Position numbers and translations under genes: made by a program
Shown here: positions 17,025 to 25,726 of the stretch, in pieces
Position numbering within the stretch: the first letter of the stretch is position 1
Layout of the letters: each line of letters starts with the position of its first letter
Notes under the pieces: generated by a model
What the model was told of the DNA's origin: nothing
The model's input: only the letters and a program-made list of their open reading frames with translations
Database searches by the model: none
Assembly (NCBI GenBank): GCA_020633335.1
Contig: JACKDU010000001.1
Location: forward strand, 868,001 to 932,000
DNA: 64,000 bases
Reading direction: 5' to 3'
DNA from: Myxococcales bacterium
GTDB lineage: Bacteria; Myxococcota_A; Polyangia; Nannocystales; Nannocystaceae

Positions 17025-17651
17025 TCAGCGGCTGGTACTAAAGCCGCTGCAGGACTTGTTGATGAAGAGCTCGCGGACGCCCGCGCTGTAGGAGAAGGAG
17101 CTGAGCCCTGACCTGCGCTCGTCGACGATCCAGAGCGAGTCACCCTCGCTGCCGCTGACGTTCATCGTCGTGTTGGCGCCGATCGAGTCGCTGCGGCCGC
17201 TGCTGTTGCGCGGGTCCCGGCCGTGGAAGAGGAGCACCTTCTGCGGGCAGAGGTTCGTCAGGCGCATCGACACATAGGCTCGACCGGCCGGGGCGGGCGC
17301 AGGTCCGGCGCTCGGTGGGGGGGCGGCCGGCCCGGGGTCGGCGTAGCCTGGCGGCCACCCCGAGCTCTGGGCCTCACGCAGGGCCTCGCGGGCGGCGATC
17401 TCCGACGTCTTCTCGGTGGTGCAAGAGAGGACGGCGCAGCGCACCAGGTACTCTTCGCGGCGCTCGCAGCCCTTGGCGCCATAGACGCTGACGGCGAAGT
17501 TACGCTCCTTGACCGCCTCGACCGCCAGCGACTCCTTCGGGCAGGAGAGGTCGTATGCGGCCCGGCGGCGGACCGTCCTCTCCATGCGGCCGGCGCAGCC
17601 GGGGAGGAGGACCAGGACCAGGGAGAGCCATGCCCATCGAGGTACGTGCAT
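17025..17651 (-). CDS. lipoprotein of unknown function
   Basis: A 208-residue protein with ATG at 17651. The signal peptide ends at lipobox LLPGC (Cys19). The N-terminal domain (RRAAYDLSCPKESLAVEAVK, FAVSVYGAKGCERREEYLVR, C-x-LSC) resembles a short module repeatedly found in myxobacterial lipoproteins, with a pattern of four to five Cys. A Pro/Ala-rich linker (about residues 105-125) leads to a C-terminal beta-rich domain (YVSMRLTNLCPQKVLLFHG, LWIVDERRSGLSSFSYSAG). This has the look of a small envelope-binding module. I do not recognise a family. It is adjacent to a degraded lower-GC patch upstream (17652-18507). Confidence 0.75.
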   Translation of the reverse strand: MHVPRWAWLSLVLVLLPGCAGRMERTVRRRAAYDLSCPKESLAVEAVKERNFAVSVYGAKGCERREEYLVRCAVLSCTTEKTSEIAAREALREAQSSGWPPGYADPGPAAPPPSAGPAPAPAGRAYVSMRLTNLCPQKVLLFHGRDPRNSSGRSDSIGANTTMNVSGSEGDSLWIVDERRSGLSSFSYSAGVRELFINKSCSGFSTSR

Positions 17652-18088
17652 CGATGGGAAGGTACCAGGGAGGCGCGCGCGAGTGCGCGCCGCGTGCGAG
17701 GGGGATTGCGCGGGCTAGCGGCCAGGAGCGAACGAAATGCGTATGGGTGCCTCTTCGCAGGTTCGAGCGCGGGGAAGGCGGCGCTCGCTCCCACAGCAGG
17801 GTTGTCCCGTGAGCCATCGGAGGGCGCTGCTGCGAACTCGACAGGCAGCTCTGCGTAGGGCTGGTATGGCTCAAATGTCGCCACGATGATGGACAGCGTG
17901 GAGCCCTGCCCATGCAATACCTCTGCGAACGACGCGATCGCGTCCTGCCTGGGAGCGCCGGGGGCAGAGTTCACTCCAGAGGTCCTCTACCAGCGCATCG
18001 ACCGGTCTGGGGGGCGCATTGTCGGATATTCGTCATAGAACGTGGCCAGATTCTGATCTGGGCAGCGGTCAGGTCGCTTGTACGCTCG
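17652..18088. other. lower-GC intergenic stretch with possible gene remnants
   Basis: No convincing intact gene. GC is visibly lower than in flanking genes, and short open frames on both strands overlap with none favoured. On the minus strand, a frame from GTG 17974 reads plausible protein (ASFAEVLHGQGSTLSIIVA, FEPYQPYAELPVEFAAAP) for about 80 residues before running into the lipoprotein gene out of frame. A small remnant of a decayed or horizontally acquired gene is possible. Confidence 0.35.
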
Positions 18089-18507
18089 TCAAGGGGCGTG
18101 CGGGGCCGCGGGATCGATGGCCTCTAGCCAGACCAGCTCGGCGTGCGCGCTGACCCACACGGCCCCTTCGGTCGGCCCGTCGAAGGGAATTCGCCAGTGG
18201 AACTCGGACTCCTCCGGAGCCCAGAGCAGGGCGGTGGCCCCCAACGAGATCTCCGCGTCCTCGCCGAGCTGCTCCCGCGCCAGGGCGAGCGCGCGCTGGC
18301 GGTCAACAGCGAGCCGGCAGGCGTGTGCTCGTTGGAAGCAGCGCGCATACGGGCGTGCGGTGAAGATCGTGGCGCCGCAGCCGGCGATGAACCCGTGCCG
18401 CCCGCGCTCGGGCTCGAGAACTATGCGTATGCGCCGTGCATCTCGCCGGTCTACGGGATCCGCGTCCTCGACGGGAGCCCGAATAGCCAGGCCGCGGCTG
18501 GCGGAGA
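18089..18507 (-). pseudogene. probable 5'-truncated remnant of an unknown gene
   Basis: The minus-strand frame ending with a stop at 18089-18091 reads like real protein over its last 130 or so residues (RHGFIAGCGATIFTARPYA, LALAREQLGEDAEISLGATA, LLWAPEESEFHWRIPFDGP, VSAHAELVWLEAIDPAA). No ATG, GTG or TTG start occurs in frame before the frame enters the downstream end of the AgmX-like gene at 18508; the first possible one is a TTG at 18610 inside that gene. The codon bias is weaker than in neighbours. I read it as a truncated remnant; an unusual start codon is the alternative. No family was recognised. Confidence 0.45.
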
Positions 18508-19290
18508 CTAGTGCCCCTTCGGGCTCAGGCGAAACTCGTAGCGGACCTCGACGTTCGCGCCCCCGACCGGCTTCGGGAACTTCCAGCGGCGGATCGCCTT
18601 GGCGAAGCAATTGGCGACCTGGGGGTCGGCGACCTTCGACTCGGCGACCGTGGAGACCGGCACGTCGCCGCCCTTGGCGATACCGAACTCGATGACCACG
18701 CTCCCGCGCAGGCCCGGGGTCGCGTCGAGGCCCTTTCCGTAGCAGTGGCGGAGCTCGTTGATGTGGGCCTTGACGATCCGCCGGATGATGTCCTTGTCGA
18801 GGGGTCCCTTGACCTCGAGCCTGCCCTGCTCGACGGTCGGCGGGCGGGTTGAAGCTGGCCTTGAGGACACCCAGACCTTGGGGGTCATCGTCTCGGCGAG
18901 GTCGGGGTCGAAGCGGCGGCCGGGATCGGCGGCCGCGAGCTCGAGCGCGGCTGCGCTCTTCCCATCGCCGAGGAGGGCGAGGACCGCCTCACGTCGGGCG
19001 TCGCGGCCGACCGCGCCGCTCGGGCCCTCGCCTTCGAGGGGGGGCGGCTCCTGGGCAGCGGGCGGCGTGGCGTCAGCGTTCGCGCCCCCGGATCCCGACG
19101 CGTCGGCGGCGGCCTGGGCCGGGGTCTCTGTCTTCGTGTCCGCGGGGGATCGGGGGATCGCGTCGGCGACGGCCTGGGCCCTCGCGTCCGGGGGGGACGC
19201 GTCTCCACCGTCGCAGGCCGCGAGCGCGAGGCCGATGACGCTGATCAGGCCGACGAGCCCGACAGAGACCCTGCCTCGATCGCCGCTCAT
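18508..19290 (-). CDS. lipoprotein with AgmX/PglI C-terminal (TonB-like) domain
   Basis: A 260-residue protein. The signal peptide ends at lipobox LALAAC (Cys26). A disordered Ala/Pro/Asp-rich segment follows to about residue 100. The C-terminal domain (KDIIRRIVKAHINELRHCYG, GSVVIEFGIAKGGDVPVSTV, VANCFAKAIRRWKFPKPVGG, VEVRYEFRLSP) is the AgmX/PglI C-terminal domain. That domain is related to the TonB C-terminal fold and carries two conserved Cys. In Myxococcus such proteins are linked to gliding motility and envelope transport; the role here is unknown. ATG 19290 overlaps the stop of the upstream DUF2330 gene by four bases, so the two are translationally coupled. Confidence 0.85.
   Translation of the reverse strand: MSGDRGRVSVGLVGLISVIGLALAACDGGDASPPDARAQAVADAIPRSPADTKTETPAQAAADASGSGGANADATPPAAQEPPPLEGEGPSGAVGRDARREAVLALLGDGKSAAALELAAADPGRRFDPDLAETMTPKVWVSSRPASTRPPTVEQGRLEVKGPLDKDIIRRIVKAHINELRHCYGKGLDATPGLRGSVVIEFGIAKGGDVPVSTVAESKVADPQVANCFAKAIRRWKFPKPVGGANVEVRYEFRLSPKGH
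18855..18870. repeat. interspersed inverted repeat TGNCC-N4-GGNCA
   Basis: CTGGCC-TTGA-GGACAC in the AgmX-domain lipoprotein gene, within a run of locally rare codons (TCA AGG CCA GCT TCA on the coding strand). Confidence 0.6.
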
Positions 19291-20315
19291 CGCCCACCTC
19301 CGACGAGCCCGGGGTCGAGGATCCCGAGGAGCGGCCCGAGGGCGGCGGCCTCCTCGGCGCTGAAGGTCTTCGGGGCGGCCGACGCGAAGAGGATGTCGCC
19401 GAAGCCCCTGCGGCTCCGCTTCTGATCCTGGAAGGTCTGGACGACGAGGTCGCCGGCCGGTAGGAGCCCCTCGAGCTCATCGTCGAGCGCGGCCTCGATC
19501 GTCGGGCGCCGCGTGTACTCTTTTCCTGGCTTGAGGGGGCGCCGCCACCCCGCGTCGTCGGTGCGGGCGACCGGGATCACCCGCGCGCTGGTGATCGTCC
19601 AGACCTCGAGGAGGCGCGGCCCGGATTGGGGAGTGTCGACCTCGGGCTCGAAATAGGGGTAGTAGGGGAGCGGCGTGTCGAAGGAGATCCGGATCGTCTC
19701 GGCGGCGATCGTCTTGTCGCTGGCCTTGGCGTCCGCCGGCGGGTCGTAGCGCAGGGCGACGTAATAGAAGCCCATGGCGACGTAGTGCTCGAGCCAGCGC
19801 GTGGTCGCGTCGGTGCCGCTGAGCTCGTTGTCGCGGAGCCACTTCGCCAGGCCCTCGGCGTCGCTGGCCGCGAGGACGAAGGCGGTGAAGGAGCCGACCT
19901 TCTCGGTCGCCAGGACCTCGACGCCGCCCGACGAGCCGCCGCCGCCGGCCCCCGAGCCGTAGGCATTGCCGACGCCGATGCTCCCGTGGCCGACGGCCGC
20001 GAAGGGGAGGCGATCGCGGAGCTTGGTGAAGGGCGTGCGCTGGACCGCGGCGACCTCGGGGCGGGTCGGCGTCGGCACGACGAAGCCGAGGCGCTGGTCC
20101 GCCCGCCGAAACGAGACCTCGCGGACGAAGTGCTGGCGCCCGCGGGCCGCGTCGTGGATCAGCAGCACCTTCTCGCGGGCGAGCGAGGGGCGGCGCTCGG
20201 GCGAGAGCGCTCGTTGGTAGTAGAAGAGCCCGCAGGCCTCGGCCCGCGGCGCCGCCAGCGGGAGCGCGAGGAGGCAGGCCAGGAGGGCGATCGCGCGGCG
20301 AGTTCGGGGTCGCAC
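19287..20315 (-). CDS. DUF2330 domain secreted protein
   Basis: A 342-residue protein with a Sec signal peptide (RAIALLACLLALPLAAPRAEA, cleaved before CGLFYY). The start of the mature chain, CGLFYYQRALSPERRP followed by REKVLLIHDAARGRQHFVRE, and GFVVPTPTRPEV define DUF2330. This family of secreted proteins is frequent in myxobacteria and actinobacteria and has no known biochemical activity. A Gly/Ser insertion (GSGAGGGGSSGG) lies mid-protein. It overlaps the downstream AgmX-type lipoprotein by four bases, so the two are likely made together. Confidence 0.85.
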   Translation of the reverse strand: MRPRTRRAIALLACLLALPLAAPRAEACGLFYYQRALSPERRPSLAREKVLLIHDAARGRQHFVREVSFRRADQRLGFVVPTPTRPEVAAVQRTPFTKLRDRLPFAAVGHGSIGVGNAYGSGAGGGGSSGGVEVLATEKVGSFTAFVLAASDAEGLAKWLRDNELSGTDATTRWLEHYVAMGFYYVALRYDPPADAKASDKTIAAETIRISFDTPLPYYPYFEPEVDTPQSGPRLLEVWTITSARVIPVARTDDAGWRRPLKPGKEYTRRPTIEAALDDELEGLLPAGDLVVQTFQDQKRSRRGFGDILFASAAPKTFSAEEAAALGPLLGILDPGLVGGGR

Positions 20316-20580
20316 GGCGCGAGTGTATCAGCGGGATCCGCCCCGGGGGGATCGACGGAGGTTGCCGAAGGCGCGAGTCCCCTTGACAGGACGTCGCCGC
20401 ATCGACACCGCCGCGCCCATCGACGGCTCGATCGACGTCGTGTGCGAGGCCGAGCCCGAGGTCGGCATGTCCAACCCGGTGGTCGAGTGGAAGAAGAGCA
20501 CCAGGTCCTGGAGTTGCTAAAGGTTACGGGCGCTCAGCACTCGGGTTGTCTGGATGCCGTCTCGCCGGCATCCTGCCCGC

Positions 20581-22521
20581 ATGCGCGCCCTCGCCTTCGC
20601 TTGCATCGCCGCCTCGCTCGCCGGCTGCGCCCGTGTCGCCGCGCCCGTCCCCGCTCCGCCTGCGCCGGTCGCTGGCGCCGAGCCTCCCGCCGCGGCAGAC
20701 CCAGAGCTCGCGCCGCAGCGGATCGCCTTCGCTCACGCCCTCCCCGCGTTCCTCGATCCGGAGCGGCGCGCCAGGCTCGAGGCGGCCTTCCCGGCGATCG
20801 ACGCGTACCTGCAGCAGACCGTCGCACGCGACGACCTCGTCGGCCTCGCGGCGGGCATCGTCATCGACGGCGAGCTCGCGTGGTTCCGCGGCTACGGCCA
20901 CCGTGATCGCGAGCGCGGGCTCCCGGTCGAGCGCGACACCGTCTTCGGCATCGGCTCGATCACCAAGACCTTCACCGCGCTCGCCGCCCTACGCCTGCGC
21001 GACGAGGGCCGCCTCGACCTCGACCGCCCCGCCTCGACCTACTTCCCTGCCCTCGACGGGCTCGTCTATCCGACCGCCGACAGCCCGCGGCTCTCGATCC
21101 GCCACATCCTCACCCACACCGCCGGGCTCCCGCGGAGCGGCGACTTCGGCGAGGATCAGGGCCATCCGCCGCTCCGCGCCGAGATCCTGGCGTCGCTCGA
21201 CGGCGCCGTCCTCGACCATCCGCCCGGCCAGCGTCATGTCTACTCCAACCTCGGCTTTCAGCTCCTCGGCTTCCTCGTCGGCGAGGTCACGGGCGTAGGT
21301 CACCGCGCCTACATCGGCGACGCGCTGCTCGCCCCGCTCGGCATGAACCACACCGTGTGGGTCCCCGAAGATGTCCCTGAAGACAGGATCGCACTCCCCT
21401 ACAAGCGCGAGTCGGACCAGTGGCAGGTGCGCCCGCACTGGCGCTTCGGCGACGCCGACGCCTCGGGCGCGCTCTTCTCGAGCGTCGAGGACCTCGCGCG
21501 CTTCGCCGCCTTCAACCTCGCCGCCTGGCCCGCGCGCGACGAGCCCGAGGCCGGTCCGCTGCGGCGGGCCACCCTCCGTGAGGCGCACACCCTCGGCTCG
21601 TTCGTCAGCTTCCGGGCCGAGTCGGTGCGCGACGCCCCCGCGCGCGGCCGCCACGAGGGGATCGGCCTCGGCTTCGTCATTCAGGGCAACTGTCGCCATG
21701 ACCACATCGTCATGCACAGCGGCAAGACCCCGACCTATCGCGCCTCGCTGCACATGCTGCCGAACCACGGCGTCGCCGTGATCCTGCTGACCAACGTCGG
21801 CGCGGTCGACGGCCTCGCGCTGCCGGGCGACGGCCTCGCGGTCCTCGACCTCCTCGCCGACACCGGCGCCCTTGAGCCCCGCGCGCCCGCGCCCGCCGAC
21901 GCCCTCCTCGCCGCCGCGGGCGACCTCGGCGCGCTCGTGGGTCGCTGGGACGACGCCGCCTACGAGCGGCGCTTCTCCGGCCCATTCCGCGCCTCGCACC
22001 CCGCTCCCGCCTTCGCCTCGTGGCTCTCCCCGTGGCGCGCGCTCGTCGGCGCCTGTCGCGATCCTCGCGTCCTCACGCTCAGGAATTCGCGGAGCGGCAC
22101 GCTCGAACTCGCCTGCGATCGCGGCGGGCTCCGCATCGACCTGGCCGTCGTCCCGGGGGCCGATGGCACGATCGCCTCCCTCAACCTCCACGGCGCCACC
22201 GGGCTCGACCCCGCCCCGGAGCTCTCCCGGGCGGGCGAGCGCGCGCTGAAGCTGCTAGCTCGCTGGAACGAGCGCGAATTCCGGGGCCTCTTCACCGCCG
22301 ACGCCGACGGCGAAGCGATCCGCCGCGTCCTCGCCGACGCCGCTCTGAAGTACGGCCGCTGCCGGCTCGGGCCGCCCCACCTCGTCGGCCTGCGCGCGGC
22401 TGGCTTCGCGCTGGAGTGCGAGCGCGGCGCCCCGTACCTGGACGTCGGGAATTCGGAGATCGAGCCGGCGAAGCTCCGGTGGATCGAGCTCCGCGAGGAA
22501 CACCGCGGCCCCTGCCGTTGA
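20581..22521 (+). CDS. serine hydrolase (beta-lactamase/penicillin-binding-like) lipoprotein
   Basis: A 646-residue protein. ATG at 20581 gives a lipoprotein signal ending at ASLAGC; an upstream ATG (20554) would only add nine residues. The catalytic domain has the class C beta-lactamase/DD-peptidase motifs: FGIGSITKTFTALAALR (Ser-x-x-Lys), YSNLGFQLLGFLVGEVTG (Tyr-x-Asn), and a C-terminal HSGKTPTYRASLHMLPNHG motif in place of KTG. The last 250 residues are a beta-rich accessory region. Such proteins act as peptidases, esterases or amidases in the envelope. The codon bias is slightly weaker than in neighbours. Confidence 0.85.
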   Translation: MRALAFACIAASLAGCARVAAPVPAPPAPVAGAEPPAAADPELAPQRIAFAHALPAFLDPERRARLEAAFPAIDAYLQQTVARDDLVGLAAGIVIDGELAWFRGYGHRDRERGLPVERDTVFGIGSITKTFTALAALRLRDEGRLDLDRPASTYFPALDGLVYPTADSPRLSIRHILTHTAGLPRSGDFGEDQGHPPLRAEILASLDGAVLDHPPGQRHVYSNLGFQLLGFLVGEVTGVGHRAYIGDALLAPLGMNHTVWVPEDVPEDRIALPYKRESDQWQVRPHWRFGDADASGALFSSVEDLARFAAFNLAAWPARDEPEAGPLRRATLREAHTLGSFVSFRAESVRDAPARGRHEGIGLGFVIQGNCRHDHIVMHSGKTPTYRASLHMLPNHGVAVILLTNVGAVDGLALPGDGLAVLDLLADTGALEPRAPAPADALLAAAGDLGALVGRWDDAAYERRFSGPFRASHPAPAFASWLSPWRALVGACRDPRVLTLRNSRSGTLELACDRGGLRIDLAVVPGADGTIASLNLHGATGLDPAPELSRAGERALKLLARWNEREFRGLFTADADGEAIRRVLADAALKYGRCRLGPPHLVGLRAAGFALECERGAPYLDVGNSEIEPAKLRWIELREEHRGPCR

Positions 22522-22602
22522 TCCCCCGTCCGCGACCCTTGGCAGCGGCCTCCGCCCCCCCGGGGGGCATTGACCGCAGTCGCCGAGGACGCAATTGGGC
22601 CG

Positions 22603-23256
22603 CTAGCGACCCGCCGCCTCGGTGGCCTCGCTCATCAGAAAGAGGCCGCCATAGTAGATCACTGCGTTCACCAGACCATAGTAGGGAATGCGCATATCTG
22701 TCAGAAACTCGACCGCGACCTGAAAGTCTGTGCAAAAGAAGAGGAACATGCCCGCTGACGCGAGGAGGGACCATCGCGTCCGGCGCTGCGCCCAGCTCGT
22801 GATCGACAGCGACAACGCCAGCGCGATGGGGACGAGGTAGACGCCCACCAGCACCCGAAAGAGGGGATCCATCGCGGGGTAGAGGAAGCGGACGTACAAG
22901 AAGATGGCGAGCGCGAAGGCGAAGAGGGCGGGGACGACGACGCTCCCGACGCGGTCTCGCCGCAGCTCCACATGCCGGTAGAAGTTGTGCGCGTTGAGCA
23001 GGTGCACGACGAGGAAGGCGGCCATCCCCGCCGGGAAGTAGAGCGGCAGCAGAACATCCGCCACCATCACGCCCCACAGCGTCCGCCGGAGCAGCCGCGC
23101 GTACGTGGATGTCCCCCGGGCGATAGCGAAGAGGAGCGGGAGCAGCACGAGGACGCGGAGGGCGATATTGATGGGCGTGTAGGAGGGGGCGCCCTTGAAG
23201 AAGCTGTCGACCCCGGCGATGAGCAGGGCGACGCCGACGTAGAGTAGATAGGGCAT
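22603..23256 (-). CDS. YhhN-family (lysoplasmalogenase-like) membrane protein
   Basis: A 217-residue protein with about seven to eight hydrophobic helices. The sequence pattern matches the YhhN/TMEM86 family: LWGVMVADVLLPLYFPAGM with an acidic residue in TM, FLVVHLLNAHNFYRHV, LASAGMFLFFCTDFQVAVEF and GLVNAVIYYGGLFLMSEAT. Characterised members hydrolyse the vinyl-ether bond of lysoplasmalogens; activity here is inferred from the family only. Codon use is less GC-biased than in neighbours. It is convergent with the serine hydrolase; a short GC-rich palindrome (about 22552-22567) in the 80 nt between them could serve as a hairpin for either transcript. Confidence 0.7.
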   Translation of the reverse strand: MPYLLYVGVALLIAGVDSFFKGAPSYTPINIALRVLVLLPLLFAIARGTSTYARLLRRTLWGVMVADVLLPLYFPAGMAAFLVVHLLNAHNFYRHVELRRDRVGSVVVPALFAFALAIFLYVRFLYPAMDPLFRVLVGVYLVPIALALSLSITSWAQRRTRWSLLASAGMFLFFCTDFQVAVEFLTDMRIPYYGLVNAVIYYGGLFLMSEATEAAGR

Positions 23257-23450
23257 GCGTGCTCCGAGCGGATCGACAACCTAGAGCGGAAGTTCGGAGA
23301 TGTGGAGGGGCGTTCGAGGCAGCGTGCGGGGGATGGTACCGCTCGGCATCATGCGCGCCAAGAGCGGCTTCCCGGCCTTTGCGTCGACTCCCCTCGTCGC
23401 CCGGGCGAGGTGCGGTGGCATCGACCGCGTCCGCCGACGACGCGAGCCCC

Positions 23451-25718
23451 TCAGAGACCGAAGCGCTCGACGATCCGCTCGTTGCGCTCGAGCGCCGCGT
23501 CGCGCGCGGGCCCGGGTGGGAGGGCGTGCGCCAGCTCGGTCCATGCGAGCGGTCGCTCGAAGGTGTCGACGAGCGCCTCCAGGCAGAAGTCGAGCTCGAC
23601 CAGGTCGACGCTCGGCGGGACCGCGATGAAGGCGTAGAAGGCGGGGAGCGCCTTCGTGTCCGGGTCGGCGGCCTCGCGGTCCCGGAGGCGGCGCTTGGGG
23701 TTGGTGCGGTCGCTGAGCTCCCCGTCGAGCGTGCGGACGATCGAGCGCAGGAGGTCGATCTCGGCCTCGCCCGGGTTTGGGCCGTCGACCGTGAAGCTCC
23801 GCCACTCGGCGCGCTCGATCGTCGCCAGCGCCCGGAAGATCGGCACGTCCGGTCGGCGCTGGTCGGAGCTCGAGGCCTCGCTCGGCTCGCGGAGATCGGT
23901 GGTGTCGAGGACCACGAGGTCGCGGTAGCGCTCGCGCTTGCGGGGGCCGACGATCGAGAGGACCCGCGCGCTCACCGGCCCCCGGCGCTCGCCCCAGAGA
24001 TCGGCGCCGCCCTCGTCGAAGCGGATCTTGCAGCGGCCGAAGGGGTAGTCGAGGGGTCCCTGGTCGCCGGGGTCGAGGGAGAGGTCGAGCCGCGCGGCGA
24101 CCTCGCGCACCCAGCTCCACTCGCCGGCGATCGCCGCCTCGCTCATCAGGGCCCACGCGTGGGGGCCGGCGGGATCACGCTCGACGAGGCGTCGCCGACA
24201 GGCGGCCGCCTCGGCGAAGCGTTGGTGGCTCCGGAGGAGGTCGGCGAGGCGCGCGAGCGCGGGGTCGGGATCGGGACCGGGGCCGAGCTCGATGAGCGCG
24301 CGGAGCGTGGCGATCGCCGCGTCGACGTCGCCGGCCGCCTCGTGGGCGCTTGCGAGGATCCAGAGCGCGCGGGGCTCGTCGAATTCGCGGAGGCGCTCGG
24401 CGTAGATCCGGGCGCCCGCGGGGTCGCCCACCTCGAGGAGGAGGCGCGTCGCCTCGACGAGCGCCTCCGGGGATCCGCCCTCGCGGTCGATGAGGGCGGT
24501 GATCGAGGCGAGCGCGTGGGCCCCGTAGCCGGCCGCCCGCAGCGCGCGGGCCTCCGCGCTCACCAGCGCGACGTCGTCGGGGGCGCGCGCGCGGGCGCGA
24601 CCGATCACCTCGAGCGCGGCCTCGGGGTCGCCGCTGGGGTCGAGCGTGGCGAGGAGCGCGTCGGCGTCGACCGGCGCGTCGTCGTCGTTGGCCGTCGCGC
24701 TCGGCCGGGTGAGCTCGGGGAGCGGCGGCGGCACCCGGAGCTGGGCGGCGAGCCGCCGGGCGTCGCCGAGGGCGAGCGCGGCGATTCGCCAGCTCCCGCG
24801 GGCGGCGGCCATCTCCGCCGCGATGATCGCGTGCTGGCAGGCGCCGGAGAGCGCCCCGTTGGTGTCGAGCCGGGCGTAGATCTCGCGGAGCCTGCGGCCG
24901 AGCGCGAGGTCATTGTCGACGAGCCCGCCGCGGACCAGCCCGAGCGTCGCCCGCACCCAGCCCTCGTAGCGGTAGGGGGCCCCGGCGATCGTTTCGAAGG
25001 CCGGCAGCTCGGCGGCGGCCTCGGCGTAGGCCTCGATCCCGACGAGCGCCCGGGCGCGGAGGATCCGGGTGCTGATCGCCTCGTCGGCGTCGCCGAGGCG
25101 CTCGAGCGCCTCCTCGAAGCGACCGAGCCGGATCAGCGGCTCCGCCTCGGTTTGGGCCAGAGCCTCGCTGCGGTCGATGCCAGCGGCGGTCGCGGCCGCG
25201 TTTTGCCCGCGGACGAAGGCCACCGACTCCTCGTAGCGTCCGGCGTCGTTCAGCGCGTCAGCATACTCGGCGGAGATGCAGGCGTAGCAGGGCCAGCTCG
25301 GGTCGATCCGCGCGAGGGTCTCGCGGGCGGCGGCGAGGCGCTCCTCGACGTAGCCGGGGCCGTCGATCCGGCCGAAGCAGCCGGCGAAGTCCTGGGTGAC
25401 GCAGACGCTCTGGGGGCAGCCGCGGGTCTCCTCGCGGCTCGCGAATTCGAGGAGCGAGGTCGCCTCGTGGAGGCATTCGCTGACGTCGTGACGGTGGAAG
25501 GCCCGGCTCTGGAGGTGCCAGTGGCGGATGAAGACCTCGACCCACGGGAGCCGCTCGGCCCGCGCGAGCGCGAGCGCCTCGGGGACCAGGGCCTCGACCC
25601 GCGCGTCCTCCTCGTCGCAGACCAGGCCCGGGAGGGCGTCGAGGAGCTCGGCGAGGCGATCGCTCCCCGCACGCCGGAGCGCCTTCGTGGTCGTCTCTAC
25701 CCATCGCCAGATGTCCAT
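23451..25718 (-). CDS. large TPR-like helical repeat protein of unknown function
   Basis: A 755-residue cytoplasmic protein. From about residue 150 to 530 it is composed of degenerate 34-residue helical pairs of TPR type (e.g. LIRLGRFEEALERLGDADEA, ARALRAAGYGAHALASITAL, LASAHEAAGDVDAAIATLRA). The N-terminal 130 residues contain a Cys/His-rich helical segment (WVEVFIRHWHLQSRAFHRHD, TRGCPQSVCVTQDFAGCFGR). The last 200 residues (LDYPFGRCKIRFDEGGADLW, GPVSARVLSIVGPRKRERYR) look like a separate globular domain. No family recognised. It lies 4 nt downstream of the 234-residue gene on the same strand, so the two probably form an operon. An inverted-repeat motif spans its start codon. Confidence 0.8.
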   Translation of the reverse strand: MDIWRWVETTTKALRRAGSDRLAELLDALPGLVCDEEDARVEALVPEALALARAERLPWVEVFIRHWHLQSRAFHRHDVSECLHEATSLLEFASREETRGCPQSVCVTQDFAGCFGRIDGPGYVEERLAAARETLARIDPSWPCYACISAEYADALNDAGRYEESVAFVRGQNAAATAAGIDRSEALAQTEAEPLIRLGRFEEALERLGDADEAISTRILRARALVGIEAYAEAAAELPAFETIAGAPYRYEGWVRATLGLVRGGLVDNDLALGRRLREIYARLDTNGALSGACQHAIIAAEMAAARGSWRIAALALGDARRLAAQLRVPPPLPELTRPSATANDDDAPVDADALLATLDPSGDPEAALEVIGRARARAPDDVALVSAEARALRAAGYGAHALASITALIDREGGSPEALVEATRLLLEVGDPAGARIYAERLREFDEPRALWILASAHEAAGDVDAAIATLRALIELGPGPDPDPALARLADLLRSHQRFAEAAACRRRLVERDPAGPHAWALMSEAAIAGEWSWVREVAARLDLSLDPGDQGPLDYPFGRCKIRFDEGGADLWGERRGPVSARVLSIVGPRKRERYRDLVVLDTTDLREPSEASSSDQRRPDVPIFRALATIERAEWRSFTVDGPNPGEAEIDLLRSIVRTLDGELSDRTNPKRRLRDREAADPDTKALPAFYAFIAVPPSVDLVELDFCLEALVDTFERPLAWTELAHALPPGPARDAALERNERIVERFGL

Positions 25719-25726
25719 GGGGTCAG
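25711..25726. repeat. interspersed inverted repeat TGNCC-N4-GGNCA
   Basis: ATGTCC-ATGG-GGTCAG spanning the start codon of the TPR-like gene and the stop of the gene before it. Confidence 0.6.

Noticed and set aside
20316..20580. A short plus-strand frame ending in TAA at 20520 (DVVCEAEPEVGMSNPVVEWK near its end), with good third-position bias
   Set aside because: It lacks a convincing start (only TTG directly abutting a GGAGG) and has no recognisable family; it may be a fragment, so it was not listed as a gene.
22552..22567. GCCCCCCCGGGGGGC palindrome between convergent genes as a terminator
   Set aside because: It has almost no loop and no T-run; in this GC content it is weak evidence for a terminator.
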